Source: Liopterus haemorrhoidalis
Lineage: Eukaryota > Arthropoda > Insecta > Coleoptera > Dytiscidae
Reading direction: 5' to 3'
NCBI GenBank assembly: GCA_963971575.1
Contig: OZ020623.1
Location: 14,448,980 to 14,512,979 of the forward strand
Length of the DNA: 64,000 nt
Shown here: positions 52,448-63,190 of the stretch, one piece after another
How the letters are laid out: every line of letters starts with the position of its first letter
Numbering within the stretch: the stretch's first letter is position 1
Notes under the pieces: model-generated
Databases searched by the model: none
What the model was told of the DNA's origin: nothing
The model's input: the letters and a program-made list of their open reading frames with translations, nothing else
Translations under genes and position numbers: made by a program

Positions 52448-52838
52448 TTGAATGCTCTACTAAACAATGAACGAAGATTGTATCAACGCCAAGGAGAACC
52501 AAATGCACCATTTAATTTTGCTACTACTGTATCTTTTGGTGGAGGTTCAATTATGGTGTGGGGTGGAATATGTTTAGGAGCTCGCACAGAGTTAGTGGTG
52601 ATTGATGGCAGAGCGTTAACTGCAGATAGTTACATCAGAGATATTCTTCAAGACCATAATGTACCTTTTGCCCCATATATCGGAGAAAATTTCACTCTAA
52701 TGCAGGATAATGCGCGCCCACACGTCGCCCACTGTGTAACAGACTTTGTAAATCAAGTGGGTATAGCAACAATGGGTTGGCCATCGTGCTCCCCTGACCT
52801 CAACCCGATTGAACATGATTCTAAAAAACATCGTACTA
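52448..52838 (+). pseudogene. Tc1-like transposase (DD34E), C-terminal half
   Basis: GGGSIMVWGGICLGARTELV leads to DSYIRDILQDHNVPFAPYIG, NFTLMQDNARPHVAHCVTDF (second Asp) and WPSCSPDLNPIEH (Glu), with 34 residues between the Asp and Glu. The first Asp lies in the deleted part. The tail after IEHDSKKHRT is cut by the MITE at 52839; host-element sequence resumes at 53169. Confidence 0.85.
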
Positions 52839-53166
52839 TAGTGCGTTCAAAGATGAGTTTGCAGTACAGGGCATATGGAGTAGTTCTTTTTCATACTCTC
52901 TAATGGGTTTACATAATGACGCTATCCTTTTCTTGCTTGTCGACGTTGCCAGCTCTTAAACGCGCTGATCTGTGAAGACGCAGTATTCTACAAATGGCCA
53001 TATGTTTTTGTTAAATGTTATTTTGAGTTTTATAAGAGTTGATTTTTGTAAATCATACGAGTTTCATATTATTATAATTGACACATTTGACACTTTTACA
53101 ACATTTGGCAACACCGCTCCCATTTGCCATAAGAGCTATACTGCAAACTCACCTTTGAACGCACTA
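52839..53166. mobile_element. MITE with perfect inverted ends inside the Tc1 element
   Basis: Ends TAGTGCGTTCAAAGATGAGT and complement of TAGTGCGTTCAAAGGTGAGT, then TTGCAGTA on both sides; TA at 52837-52838 and 53167-53168. 328 bp, non-coding, Tc1/mariner-type target. Confidence 0.88.
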
Positions 53167-53517
53167 TAGAAGATTACCTGAGAGATCTAAACAATATGAA
53201 TACTAAAGCGAAAATAATTAGATTTTTATGTTTGTTCCTTTAAATTTACCGGTGTGTGTAATTATGGAATTTGTCTTTTTTAAATCTGTCATTTATTGAG
53301 GGAATAAAGTTCAAAAAATTTCCTTAGGGAATAAAGTGACACTTTATTTGTCAAAAACTAGGTACATAAAGTCGGTTTTTCGCCCGGTCGTGAGAAAACA
53401 ATATTATTAAATCAAATATTTTTCGCTGGCTGGTTAACTTTTCTTACATACCAGCGGTTAAGAAACACCGATCTAGAGTACAGCAAGAGAAGCGTCGGAT
53501 GTAGAAGAACTTCATGC

Positions 53518-53957
53518 TCAATAAGTCTCCGGTCTAACTAAGAAAAACATTTTTTTTAGAAATTCGACTTTATTCATCAACATACTCTCCTTCATTAATA
53601 CATTCATTCCAACGCTCCTAAAATTAAAAAAATTAAAATTAATTAATTGATTTAAATCAGTAATAGTTGATTTATCTGGTGCAGAGTCTCTATAACGCTT
53701 ATCAAGCTACTGTTTGGCTTCAACAGTATTTTTTCCCATCAAAACACAATGTTTAATCCACACACGAAATTCTTTTTTAACCATTCTTTTGAAAATTACA
53801 AAACTGGAGTCACTAAAACCACTGTGACCTCTAAACTAATTGTCAGAATGTCATGAAATTTTCACACGTATCGTTTGAAGGTTGGTACTATCCAGAAATC
53901 ATATGGGTCTGTCAACAGTGTTGCCATATATATGTCAGACCGGAGACTTATTGAGTG
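53518..53957 (-). mobile_element. Mariner deletion derivative keeping both protein ends
   Basis: Ends TCAATAAGTCTCCGGTCT on both sides (inverted). The minus strand encodes the transposase start RMVKKEFRVWIKHCVLMGKN, then VEAKQ-stop-LDKRYRDSAPDKSTITDL, and after a junction the C-terminus RWNECINEGEYVDE with a stop. All catalytic residues are deleted. TA flanks are not evident, so the target duplication has mutated. Confidence 0.7.
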
Positions 53958-53959
53958 AA

Positions 53960-54525
53960 GTGTTTAAAATTATTATATATATTTGAAAAGGATGATGGTA
54001 AACAGTTTTCCTTTTATAAAAGTAGTCGAAGATCGACTAATCATTATATTCGACAAATACTTCTTATCGGGAACTATCCTATTTACGTAATTATTAAATG
54101 ACCCCGTTTACCGTCTAAATTCTAAAGTAACATTATCCGAGGTCTAACTGAATTTATTTGATATTTACACATACTCTATATGTGGACCATGTCAGATGCA
54201 GAATAGTGAGTTGTTTCTAATCGAAACTTCAATTGTGGTATTACTATTGTAACGAGGCCATTCTTAATTAAATAGTTACTTAATGAACTCACAGATGTCA
54301 TATCATACTTCTGGTAACAAACAAGCATAGCTTATTGAGTCACAACTTTCGTTATTCAACAATCCAGCAGTAACAACTCAAAAGATAGTTGATAAGGTGT
54401 TATACTGTGTTAACTTTATGTTTAATTTATTTTACCACAGAATTTTTTAGGCGAAGCGTTTGATCAAACATTACGTTAATAAAATGATCTACTATTCAAA
54501 GTTATGGTATACTTAAGGTGTCAAA
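53960..54525. other. Unassigned sequence
   Basis: Nothing recognisable. Confidence 0.35.
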
Positions 54526-54529
54526 CCGT

Positions 54530-55156
54530 TCTCCTTTGCGCAGGACAGTCCTAAGTTGGGCAGGACAGTCCTCTTTTGGGCTGGCTAGTCCTCTTTTGGG
54601 AAAGACCTTCGTCTTTTGAGCAGGACAGTCCTTTTTTGGGCACAACAGTCCTCCTTTGAGCAGATCAGTCCTCTTTTGAGCAGGGCAGTACTCTCTTGGG
54701 CAACACAGTCTTCTTTTAGGGAGGACATTCCTCTTTTGGGTAGGACAGTTCTCCTTTGGGCCTGATAGCCCTCTTTTAGGCAGGACAGCCGTCCTTTGGG
54801 CAGGACAGTTTTTTGGGCAGGACAGTCCTTTTTTGGGCAGGACAGTCCTCTTTTGGGCACGACAGTCCTCCTTTGAGCAGATCAGTCCTCTTTTGAGCAA
54901 GGCAGTTCTCTTTTGAGCAGGATAGTCCTCATTTGGGAAGGGCATTCGTCCTTTGGGCAGTACAGTTCTTTCTTGGGCAGGATAGTCCATTTTTGGGCAC
55001 AACAGTCCTCCTTTGAGCAGATCAGTCTTCTTTTGAGCAGGGCAGTCCTCTTTTGAGCAAAGCGGTTCTCTTTTGGGCAAGGCAGTCCTCATTTGGGAAG
55101 GACATTCGTCCTTTGGGCTGGACAGTCCCTTTTTGGGCATGATAGTCCTCTTTTAT
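54530..55156. repeat. 20-bp minisatellite, left block (about 31 units)
   Basis: Degenerate units of GGACAGTCCTCTTTTGGGCA follow each other at 20-base steps with rare indels. Because 60 bases make 20 codons, a 212-codon frame stays open on the minus strand (54502-55140), reading LPKRGLSCPKEDCPAQKRTV-like repeats; similar frames are open on the plus strand. I regard these as a by-product of stop-poor units. The unit core GGACAGTCC is an inverted repeat. Confidence 0.9.
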
Positions 55157-55369
55157 TTATTATTAGTACAGGTACAAGTTTCTCTACAGGATACAATCCC
55201 ATTTACAGAGAAACACATATCATTTATAAAAAATTAAAAATGTACAGCAGCGAAACAAAACAAAAAAAAAAGAAAGAAAAAAAGAAAAGATAAATACAAT
55301 AATATTAAATAATTTTTGCGAATAATTTTTTAAAGGGGCCTGTCCTTTTGTCCTGCTTTGAGGCAGAAA
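55157..55369. other. Unassigned insert between minisatellite blocks
   Basis: AT- and A-rich sequence with a long purine run (55250-55290) and no repeat units. It begins after TAGTCCTCTTTTA and ends at TTTTGTCCTGCTTTG, so it interrupts the array. The A-rich stretch could be an old retroposed tail, but no box A/B or inverted ends were seen. Confidence 0.4.
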
Positions 55370-55984
55370 AGCCATCCTTTGGGCAGAACAGTCTTTTATT
55401 GGGTAGGACAGTCCTTTTTGGACACGATAGTCCTCCTTTGAGCAGATCAGTCCTCTTTTGGGCAGGACAGTTCCCTTTTGGGCAGAACAGTCCTTTTATG
55501 AGCAGGACAGGTATTCTTTGGGCAGGACAGTTCTCTTTTGAACAGATCAATCCTCTTTTAGGCAGGGTAGTCCTCTTTTTGGCAGAACAATCTTTTTTTG
55601 GACCGTATAGTCCTTCTTTGGGCAATACAGTCGTCCATTATGCATGATAGTCCTTCTTTGGGCATGACAGTCTTCTTTTGGGCAGGACATTCCTCCTTAG
55701 TGCAGGACAGTCCGCATTTGTGCAGGACAGTCATCCTTTGTGCAGGACAGTCCTCCATTGTGCCGGACAGTTCTCCTTTATGCATAATAGTCCTCCTTTG
55801 GACCGGACAATCTTCCTTTGGGCAGGACAATCCATTTTTGTGCCAGACAGTCCTCCTTCGTGCAAGACAGTCCTCTTTTGAGCAGGATAGTCTTCTTTTG
55901 GATCGAACAGTCCTTCTTTGGGCAACACAATCCTCAATTGTGCCGGACAGTCCTCCTTTGTACCGGACAGTCCTCCTTTATGCA
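55370..55984. repeat. 20-bp minisatellite, right block (about 31 units)
   Basis: Same units as 54530-55156, with more TGTGC variants towards the right end (for example TGCAGGACAGTCATCCTTTG). Frames of 84-129 codons are open on both strands. The block runs directly into the family A terminus at about 55985. Confidence 0.9.
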
Positions 55985-56105
55985 TAATTTTGATGTAATT
56001 ATAGAATAAATATTCCTAGACATCCAGAATTATGTGGGCTTATTACACTTATTAAATACCTACAAAACCCTGAAATGCATGAAAATTCGCACTTCACATA
56101 CATTT
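55985..56105 (-). repeat. Dispersed repeat family A, hairpin terminus (reverse)
   Basis: Reading the minus strand: TGTATGTGAAGTGCGAATTTTC, CAGGGTTTTGTAGGTATTTA and ATAAGTGTAATAAGC match the hairpin-bearing end at 6297 and 39258. One base change has weakened the hairpin. It joins the minisatellite without a gap, so the minisatellite may be carried by a family A relative. Confidence 0.6.
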
Positions 56106-56606
56106 TTATAATTTATTGAAGACAGAAAATACTCATTTAAGTCAGCTTTCAGCCCCAAAAAATCCAAAAAAGCACTCCAAGTATCTAGCTATACTTGATG
56201 TTTAATTTCAAATCAATAATAACGAAATTATGTAAACTCATCGAGAATAAAGTTATGAATCTCTAAAACTAGGGTCTTCCCCTCTCAATAACAACTGTGA
56301 AAACTTACCAAGCATTGATTCTCTTAAAGGTTATTTTGTTTTCAATTTATAATTTTATTTTGTGTTTTAAAAATTCACATATTAGATACAACGGTAGACC
56401 ACGCATTTTTAAATTTACATAATCTTAAAACTTGAAAAATAAACTGGTTTTTAGAATATATAGACATTGAATGAATATTGTTTATTTGTAGAAACAGGTA
56501 AAATATTCACTATTTAGAAAACAAGTGTAAAATCTTGAAAGATAAATATTATGCGAATCAAAAAACTAAAAAAATGCAGTTCAACATTTATATAAAGCGC
56601 ATGATA
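56106..56606. other. Unassigned AT-rich sequence
   Basis: Nothing recognisable. Confidence 0.35.
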
Positions 56607-56609
56607 ATA

Positions 56610-57886
56610 CGAGGGACATTCAATAATTAAAGAGACAAATTGGTGTAGAACAAAATCTGTGTATTTTTACAAAATGAGACTTTTACTACTTCTCAACATA
56701 ATCCCCACGTATATTAATACACTTGTCCCAACGATGAACTAGTTTTATTATATCTGATGCAAAGAAATATTTGTCTTGTTGTTTGAGCCAGTTTCCCACA
56801 AATTCTTTGACTTCCTCGTTGTCTTTTTTCCACGTAAAGCCTCTTTGAGTGGACCAAACAAATGAAAATCAAAGGGAGCCAAATCTGGACTTTAGGAAGG
56901 ATGAGATAGTATCTCCCAGCCCATTTTTTCAATGGTTTCTTGGGTCAGCTTGGCGGTCTGAGGGCAAGCATTGTCATGAAGCAATATCACGCCTTTTCTT
57001 TGAGATCTGTGACGTTTTTCTCTCATTGCTGGCTTTACTTTGTTCATCAGCATGTCTGAGTAATAGGCATTGTTTATTGTACGGTGATCTTCCAAATAAT
57101 CACAAAAGACGGTCAAAATGACTTTTCCCGCTGATGCTTGCGATCTGAATTTCTTTCGGACAGGTGAACTGGTGGTGCTTCCATTCCATACTTTGTCTTT
57201 TGGATTCTGGTTCAAAATGGTGAACCCAAGTTTCATCACCCGTTAAAATCTTGTTTAGAAAAGGGTCACCTTTCCTTTCACAGCGTTCTTTCAAATCTGT
57301 ACACATTTTGAGTCTTGTTTCCTAGTGTTATTCCGTTAACTGTTTCGGGACCACCTTGCACTTGTTTTGCTGTACTTGAGCTTGTCAATGATAACGTGAT
57401 GAACTGTGCCAACACATACTGCTACTTTTTTTGCTATATCTTCAACAGTAATACGTCGGTCTTTACAAATAATGTCGTCAATGCGGGTTTCAAGCGAAGG
57501 AGTTGTCACTTCAACTGGCCGGCCAGAACGTTGCTCGTCAGTCACTGAGGTTCGACCATTTTTGAACTGCTCTACCCACTTATAAAAATTTCTGCGATTC
57601 ATACAACTTTTACCATACTGTAAAATCATTCGAGAAAAGATTTTAGCCGGTTTCTTACCTTCAGAAAGCAAAAACCGAATCACTGAACGTTGTTCAACTA
57701 ATGTGAAAACTTCAAGCGGATATGCCATGCAATTTTGAGGTTATAAACAAGACAATTTTTATCCGTCAGGTGTTCTCAGCTCATCCCAGCGATGCCAACC
57801 TAAATTCATGAAAGTACCAAACTCCTCCTACAAACTATGTTTTTTTTCTACATTAATTTGTCTCTTTAATTATTGAATGTCCCTCG
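56610..57886 (-). mobile_element. Mariner (DD34D), full-length, decayed
   Basis: Inverted ends CGAGGGACATTCAATAATTA, continuing AAGAGACAAATT on both sides. TA precedes the left end (56608-56609) and TG follows the right end, a mutated TA. 1277 bp. Confidence 0.85.
56714..57728 (-). pseudogene. Mariner transposase, stop and frameshifts
   Basis: MAYPLEVFTLVEQRSVIRFL starts the protein; NFYKWVEQFKNGRTSVTDEQ and SGRPVEV follow, then the second HTH (ITVEDIAKKVAVCVGTVHHV). KILTGDETWVHHFEPE holds the first Asp, LLHDNACPQTAKLTQET the second. A TAA replaces Tyr in HPS-x-SPDLAPFDFHLF, which keeps the third Asp, 34 residues from the second. The C-terminus ends HRWDKCINIRGDYVEK. Frameshifts lie near 57310 and 57190. 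All three Asp are present, so decay is by frame loss, not by active-site change. Confidence 0.85.
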
Positions 57887-57892
57887 TGGTAA

Positions 57893-58385
57893 TAATAAGA
57901 AGTTTAATTACCGGTCTTCCTCGGCTACGTTTATTTGCCCATGGTCTTCACTCGAGAATCCTTTGGTCCATCTGTCGTCTGTTGCTCTAGCTAGATGGCC
58001 ATCCCATTTTCATTTCATTCCAGCTACTTTTACAAGGATATCGGTTAGTTTCATCTGTTGTCGAATTTCAGCATTTGGTATTTTATCCCTCAACTTCATA
58101 CTGAGCCTAACTTGTGCCATGGCACTTTGGGCCACTTGAAGCTTTCTAGTAGAACTTTTAATCAGTATTAGGGTTTCTGCTCCAGATGTTAAGACGAGTA
58201 TAACACATATTTCAAAAGCTTTCTTTTTAAGGCATGTTTGGATATCATTTTTTAAAATATTTCGTAGTTTACCAAATGCTGGCCATCCTTGCGATATTCT
58301 CCTGGAAATTTCTTTATTGTCTTTGTCGATTTGTATTTCATGCCCCAGATACTTGTAAGCATCAATCTGTTCAAGATATTATAAT
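57893..58385 (-). pseudogene. RTE-like LINE C-terminal fragment
   Basis: Minus strand: YKYLGHEIQIDKDNKEISRR, ISQGWPAFGKLRNILKN, CLKKKAFEICVILVLTSGAE, LQVAQSAMAQVRLSMKLRDK, IPNAEIRQQMKLTDI, WDGHLARATDDRWTKGFSS and SRGRPVIKLL. This order (YLG, GWxAFGKL, C-L-K-x-K, LRDK, GHLAR, DDRWTK, RGRP) is typical of RTE-clade ORF2 after the RT. One stop and one frame change. The mariner 56610-57886 abuts its 3' side. Confidence 0.75.
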
Positions 58386-58560
58386 ACCAGTTACTAATTG
58401 TTCAGCTGAAAGATCATTCAGCAGACTGGCAAATTCACTGAAAACATTGCAAAGAAGCAGAACTAGTCAACAGCGACTTGTAGCAATTTTGTGTATCGAA
58501 AATGATTTTACTAAGCATGTTGATTTTATTTTTTATTTAGCTAGTTTAAGGTGCATCAAC
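58375..58560 (+). pseudogene. hAT transposase dimerisation-domain fragment
   Basis: IPVTNCSAERSFSRLANSLK, TLQRSRTSQQRLVAILCIEN and DFTKHVDF are a clear hATC domain (P-V-T-N-C-S-A-E-R-S-F-S). It is open for about 60 codons with no stop. No inverted ends nearby. It lies between two unrelated LINE fragments. Confidence 0.75.
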
Positions 58561-58599
58561 ATCTTGGGTTATTAGTACTCGGTATTTTATTTTACAAAA

Positions 58600-58912
58600 T
58601 ATTGTTAATTAGATTAAATTATGTGCGTATTATGTATGTTGGTGTATATTTGTTTAGTTTTGTGTCTGTTAGAAATTTATGTAGGATTGTTTCGTTATTG
58701 TCGTTAAGTGCTTCTTGTAGGGAGTCCGGTATATGGTATGTCTGTCTTATTGTGTCATATTTGGTGCATTCTGTAATAAGGTGATGTACTGTAATAATTG
58801 CGTTGCAGTTATGGGGGTTATCTTCTTTCTTTATCTTGTAGCTGTGTGTAATTCTTGTGGGTCCTATTCGTAGTCTGGTAGTGGAAGTTTGCTCTCTTCC
58901 TGTTCCCGAGAA
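58600..58912 (-). pseudogene. LINE C-terminal fragment (Jockey/I-like RNase H-tail region)
   Basis: Minus strand: REQTSTTRLRIGPTRITHSY, KEDNPHNCNAIITVHHLITE, CTKYDTIRQTYHIPDSL, NNETILHKFLTDTKLNKY and a stop near 58600. R-L-R-I-G-x-T-x-x-T-H-S-Y and H-x-x-x-E-C-x-x-Y are the conserved C-terminal motifs. The frame is open across about 95 codons. Upstream domains are missing. Confidence 0.75.
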
Positions 58913-59021
58913 TTACCATGTTGATTTTAGTGGTCACTGAAAAATTAATGTCGAAAAAACTAGAAATAAAGCTTTGAGATAATTTTTGATAATATTTAAG
59001 TTTTAATCATAATTTTTTACT

Positions 59022-59490
59022 ATGAAAATCGAGCAAACTTTTCTAACTTCCAGATGGTTGCGAAGAATTGGGATATCTGGTGCATTAATGTGCAGAGACT
59101 TCTCTATCTGCCTCTATGTACTTCGCCTATTTTCATCGGTTTTTTTAATCGCAGCAATATTTACAGAACTGTTTCACGGGACCTTTTTAGACGAGGATCA
59201 TCATCTAGGCTGAAAATTTCACCAACACTGTGCTCCGACTTGGATAATTCACAGAAAAACTTGTAAACATTTCGGAAATACACTCTTCTGCAGACAAACC
59301 ACGTTTGAAATTCTACAAAATTATTGCACGATTATCTCATCGCGTTAATTCCTCGTCAAGATCATCATCTAGGTTAAAAATTTCTCTTTAAAAGTGTTTA
59401 TACCAACGAAACACTGTGCTCCTGGGATAGTTCTCATAAAAATAGTAAACATTTCGGAGATACACTCTTCTTCGGAGATACTATGTTCTT
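59022..59490 (-). pseudogene. Two mariner N-terminal relics in tandem
   Basis: At 59180-59335 (minus) NFKRGLSAEECISEMFTSFS and NYPSRSTV match the relic at 38015-38221, with stops before and after. At 59350-59490 a second, poorer copy of the same region starts (GAGTGTATCTCCGAAATG), so the segment is duplicated locally or two copies landed side by side. Catalytic parts are absent. Confidence 0.5.
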
Positions 59491-59491
59491 T

Positions 59492-60058
59492 TTTATTATC
59501 TTCTGGTTGCTCAACTCGTTAGAATCATTTTAAACGACCATAATCGAGTAAACTTAAACGATACGAATTAAAATTCAACCCCTTTACAATAGTAAACAAC
59601 CCCTAGTTAATCACATATGATCCACCACTGTATTTCATCCCCTCTTGCATTGTTCAAAGAGTTCAGAATAGCGTACACACGATGTGGCAGCTACGTTGCG
59701 TATATGGTACGCCATGATACGAACGCATGGCTACAGAAAAATATCACATTCACATCATTTACTCGACAAAAACAGTGTTTAGTCAATAATGTGTCCGTAT
59801 CTTAGGATGTGATAGTGTTAAATTTTGAATTAAGGTAGGTGGATATGTTTCTTTTGTTTTTATTAGGTTAGGCTCTAGTAAACAATTGCATTGATTTTGT
59901 TTTTGTATCGGTTTGAAGTAAAGGATGATTTTTTACCATATCTATGATTGATACCAATTCAGATTGGGTTAAGCGGTAATTGTTGACTGGAACAGTCATT
60001 TCCTTGAAGTGAAAAGACTGGTATTTAGTACAGCAGCAGTACGGTAATGAGCAACATA
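59492..60058. other. Unassigned sequence
   Basis: Nothing recognisable up to the SINE target duplication. Confidence 0.35.
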
Positions 60059-60070
60059 CAGCTTAGTAAG

Positions 60071-60220
60071 TTTTTTATTTCACATTTATGGCCTTTACTA
60101 CTAAGGAAATTAACCAGGACAATTGCAATTATTTGTGAAAATGTCATGCCTGAACAGGATTCGAACCCGAGACCTTAGCAACGCAGCGCACGTGTGTTAT
60201 CACCACCCTATGCCGGTCGG
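60071..60220 (-). mobile_element. tRNA-derived SINE with target duplication
   Basis: Minus strand: head GCCGACCGGCATAGGGTGG with a box-A-like GGCATAGGGTGG, box B GGTTCGAATCC at 60158-60168 region, body with ATTGCAATTGTCCTGG, tail GTGAAATAAAAAA. Flanks CAGCTTAGTAAG (60059-60070) and CAGCTTAGTGAG (60221-60232) differ at one base. Head and tail complete, about 150 bp. Same family as 6118-6236. Confidence 0.82.
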
Positions 60221-60338
60221 CAGCTTAGTGAGATTACCGTGCAATATTTAATAATAATAATTCGCCAGTTAAAACAACCGAAATCTTCTTTCACTACTTC
60301 TTTGTAGACTGTCAAATCTTAAAGCCACATTTATAATA

Positions 60339-60472
60339 GTTCCATAGTATAAGTGGTCCATAAGATAATGAATTACTATCGTTGTTTATTACAAACAGAT
60401 ATTCTTATTTGAATTAACGAAAGAATAACGAAAGACATTCAATATCTTATGGACTATTTGTGCTATGGACCT
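60339..60472. mobile_element. Very short MITE, TA target
   Basis: Inverted arms of about 40 bp: GTTCCATAGTATAAGTGG left, complement of GGTCCATAGCACAAATAG right, both continuing TCCATAAGATA. TA at 60337-60338 and 60473-60474. 134 bp. Confidence 0.75.
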
Positions 60473-60683
60473 ATAGGTTAATTTCGGAAAAAATAGACCA
60501 CAATTTAATCATTACTTTATTCTTAACTGCTATTTTACATATAATTTTGATGTTAAGTAAATAATAAGTGAGATATGTTTATAGGTAGCTCTCCTTATAG
60601 ATATACCCAAAATATATGAAAGATTCCCCAAAATCTATCTTATTAAAAAATACAGAGAGGAATAGTTTCTTTTTTCATATTCA

Positions 60684-61118
60684 TTTTTGCTGTTAAGTAA
60701 ATGATATATGAGACTTTTCAACCTTATAAGTAACACTCCCCTTTCTCCCTAAATAATCTTATTAAAAATCGCTTTGAAGAGAAACAAGAAATGAAAAGTA
60801 CTAGTGTCTCAGTGAAGTTGGCTTAACTATTTAAATCATAAAAATTGTGATTTTATGTTAAAATAAAGTAAATGTAATTTAAGATAAATGGTTTTTATTA
60901 TAACAGTCCTTTGTTAAAAGTATTTCACTAAAATATTTTCTAAAATATTGTATAAAATATTGAAATATCTCCCTTATTGACTTTACATCCAAAATGTATA
61001 TGAGGCAGAATTTTAGTTTTCTCTTCAATGCAGTTTTTAACGAGAAAATTATTTAGGGAGGGGTGTTACTTATAATGTTGAAATATCTCATTTAACATTT
61101 GCTTAACAGCAAAAATGT
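60684..61118. repeat. Long inverted repeat (arms ~105 bp, family B-related)
   Basis: TTTTGCTGTTAAGTAAATG to GAAGAGAAA (60684-60790) is mirrored by TTTTCTCTTCAATG to GCTTAACAGCAAAAA (61010-61118). CCCTAAATAAT and TATAAGTAACACYCC lie in both arms. The first word also occurs in family B. The loop of about 220 bp has no content I recognise. Confidence 0.65.
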
Positions 61119-61199
61119 AGATATATGAGAAAAAAAAAAAGATATAGCCTCCATTTTATTAATGTAGATTTTGATTAAATTTTTTACTGACCGCCAATA

Positions 61200-61325
61200 T
61201 ATATAAGGGAGCTATTGTGATCATACCAATTTTGACGTTTCGAGATTTCGATGGATTTCCACGAATTGAGGTCCCTACATAACGTTTTGACTATTTTTAG
61301 CATGATGTCTGGCGGTCTGTCTGTC

Positions 61326-61360
<35 letters not shown>

Positions 61361-61740
61361 CTCTCCGTCTGTCTGTGTACACGTGCAGAGCAAATTTGGC
61401 TGAAAGGATTTTTATGAAACTTCATATTTAAGCTTCTGCCATCAATGGCACGAGTTGATCAACTTTTGGTAAAAATCGGTTGACTAAAAATGGGAGTTAA
61501 CTCGTGTCGATTTAAGATTTTTGCGAATATTTCACAACAGAAAAATATCTGGAAAAAAATTATTTAACAAAAGTTGCTATAAAAGCAATAACTAATAACT
61601 TTTATTTGAGATGTTTTTTGATAAAACGAAAAATTTCGAATAATTTCTGTAAAATTTTTCGAAATTTTTTCCAAGTTTCAATTTCTTCATATTTATATGT
61701 AACGTTTCCATGGTCATGATAAATAATATCTCTGTTGGAA
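61200..61740 (+). repeat. Dispersed repeat family B, copy with (TCTG)n
   Basis: A (TCTG/TCCG)n tract at 61315-61376 is followed by GGGAGTTAACTCGTGTCGAT, TTTTTGCGAATATTTCACAA, AATAACTAATAACTTTTATT and GTAACGTTTCCATGGTCATG, in the same order as at 30224-30650. Confidence 0.65.
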
Positions 61741-61744
61741 AATA

Positions 61745-62370
61745 TTATGTCAAGTTATTTCTACTCTGCTGCTAGAATGTAATTTATATAAGTACTTTAT
61801 GATGGCGGTCGGTCCTGTGGTGGCCACAGCTGATTTTTTTTTTTAATGAATAAGTTGATTTTAACTGTTCAGTTTTTATTAAATAAAAATATGATTCATC
61901 AATTCCTGGGGGAGGGGGGGGGTCTGGACCCGAGGACCACCCACATATGAGCGCCTGCAGGAGTGTATAGCTTTTGCAGTGTATTAGTTCGAAGGTAACT
62001 ATTTTAAATTAGGATATTTTTTGAATTTTATGACGTTGGTCTGCTGATTTATGAAATGATTTAGTAATATAACCATTTCCGTTTCCCATTAAAATTATAA
62101 CAACGAAATTAATTGTTTAAAATGTTAGTAAAACCATATTTACTTTGCAAATGGCACACCTAGTTGCAAATATATTAATTATTTATAATTAAGTTCATAT
62201 ATTATAAACGGAAATACGAATTCAATTTCTAAAAATTTAAATTTATTTTGTATTTTTTGTAAATTATAATTGTGTAATAATAATAATCATCTACTCTCCA
62301 CAATACACTTCGCAATAAAAACTTGTTAGAACTTCGGTTAGCTGATCTCTCCATCTCTTGCGAGGTCTTT
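61745..62370. other. Unassigned AT-rich sequence
   Basis: Nothing recognisable. A G-run (GGGGGAGGGGGGGG) lies at about 61911. Confidence 0.35.
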
Positions 62371-62374
62371 TTTT

Positions 62375-63189
62375 TATAAACCACCTAAAAATAAATTGTA
62401 TTTTAACTGTTCTGTGCAGGGCTAGGGACAGTGATTCACCTTAAAAGCACTATCTTAGGTTATGGTTGATAACTGTTTATTTATTTTTTTATAAACCACC
62501 TCAAAATAAATTGTATTTTAACTGTTCTGTGCAGGGCCAGGGACAGTGATTCACCTTAAAAGCACTATCTTAGGTTATGGTTGATAACTGTTTTTTTTTT
62601 TTTTTTTTTATAAACCAACTAAAAATAAATTGTGTTTTAAAAGTTCTGCACAGTCCCACCTGTTTAGAATCTCTGTATATTGAACAAATGACGTGTGTGT
62701 GACGCATGCGCAGTGTTCAGTTGGATATTGTAAATCTACCCCCTGATTTGAGATATAGTGTAAGTACGCTTTTTTCCGTGTGCCCTTTTTGCCGTGTGTG
62801 TATTTTTTCATGTGTGCTTTTTTCCGTGTGCGTATTAATCCGTGTGCGTTTTTTCCGTGTGCGTATTTTTATATTATATAAGAAAATGGAAAATTAATTT
62901 TAATAAATATATTTTAAATTTAACGTCCCAAATCATTTTTAGTTTTAACATTATAAATATAATGCACTGAGTGAAAATGAATCGTTTTCCCATCTTAAAA
63001 AGTTAATGAATTAATAATTCGGAATAATGCTCATTATTTGTCCAGTTTTTAATAATGGGCGAAGAGTTGATTCAATTTGAATTGGATGAAGTTAGGCGTA
63101 TGGCTAGAGAAAGAAGTCTGAGGTGTCGAGCAAGTTCCACATTAAGGTAATGATTTGTTTGCCAACACAGTTGGCAACAGGTGCACTAG
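62375..63189 (+). mobile_element. Helitron-like element, copy 2, carrying the same exon
   Basis: Co-linear with 17748-18621: tandem units (ATTCACC at 62434 and 62549), CACCTGTTTAGAATCTCTG, the CCGTGTGCG run, the exon, hairpin GCCAACACAGTTGGC, then CTAG at 63186-63189 followed by T. Only scattered substitutions separate the copies. The left edge is uncertain; it starts inside a tandem unit. Confidence 0.7.
63055..63146 (+). CDS. Exon-like segment in Helitron copy 2
   Basis: Same 30 codons as at 18487 (MGEELIQFELDEVRRMARER and on to SSTLR), ending at AG|GTAATG. No codon-changing differences are visible between the two copies although the surrounding DNA has several substitutions. That hints at constraint, but with two copies and 92 bases it could be chance. 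Confidence 0.45.
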
Positions 63190-63190
63190 T

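Larger units (their letters stand above)
52361..53258 (+). mobile_element. Tc1-like element, 5'-deleted, split by a MITE
   Basis: Ends CACACACCGGCAAATTTAAA and complement of CACACACCGGTAAATTTAAA, with GGAAC following on both; TA at 52359-52360 and 53259-53260. Subtracting the MITE leaves about 570 bp, so roughly 1 kb of a full Tc1 element is missing from its 5' half. Confidence 0.85.

Noticed and set aside
54502..55140. 212-codon repetitive protein
   Set aside because: The 20-bp minisatellite lacks stops, so several frames on both strands stay open at once. No start context, promoter or non-repeat domain.
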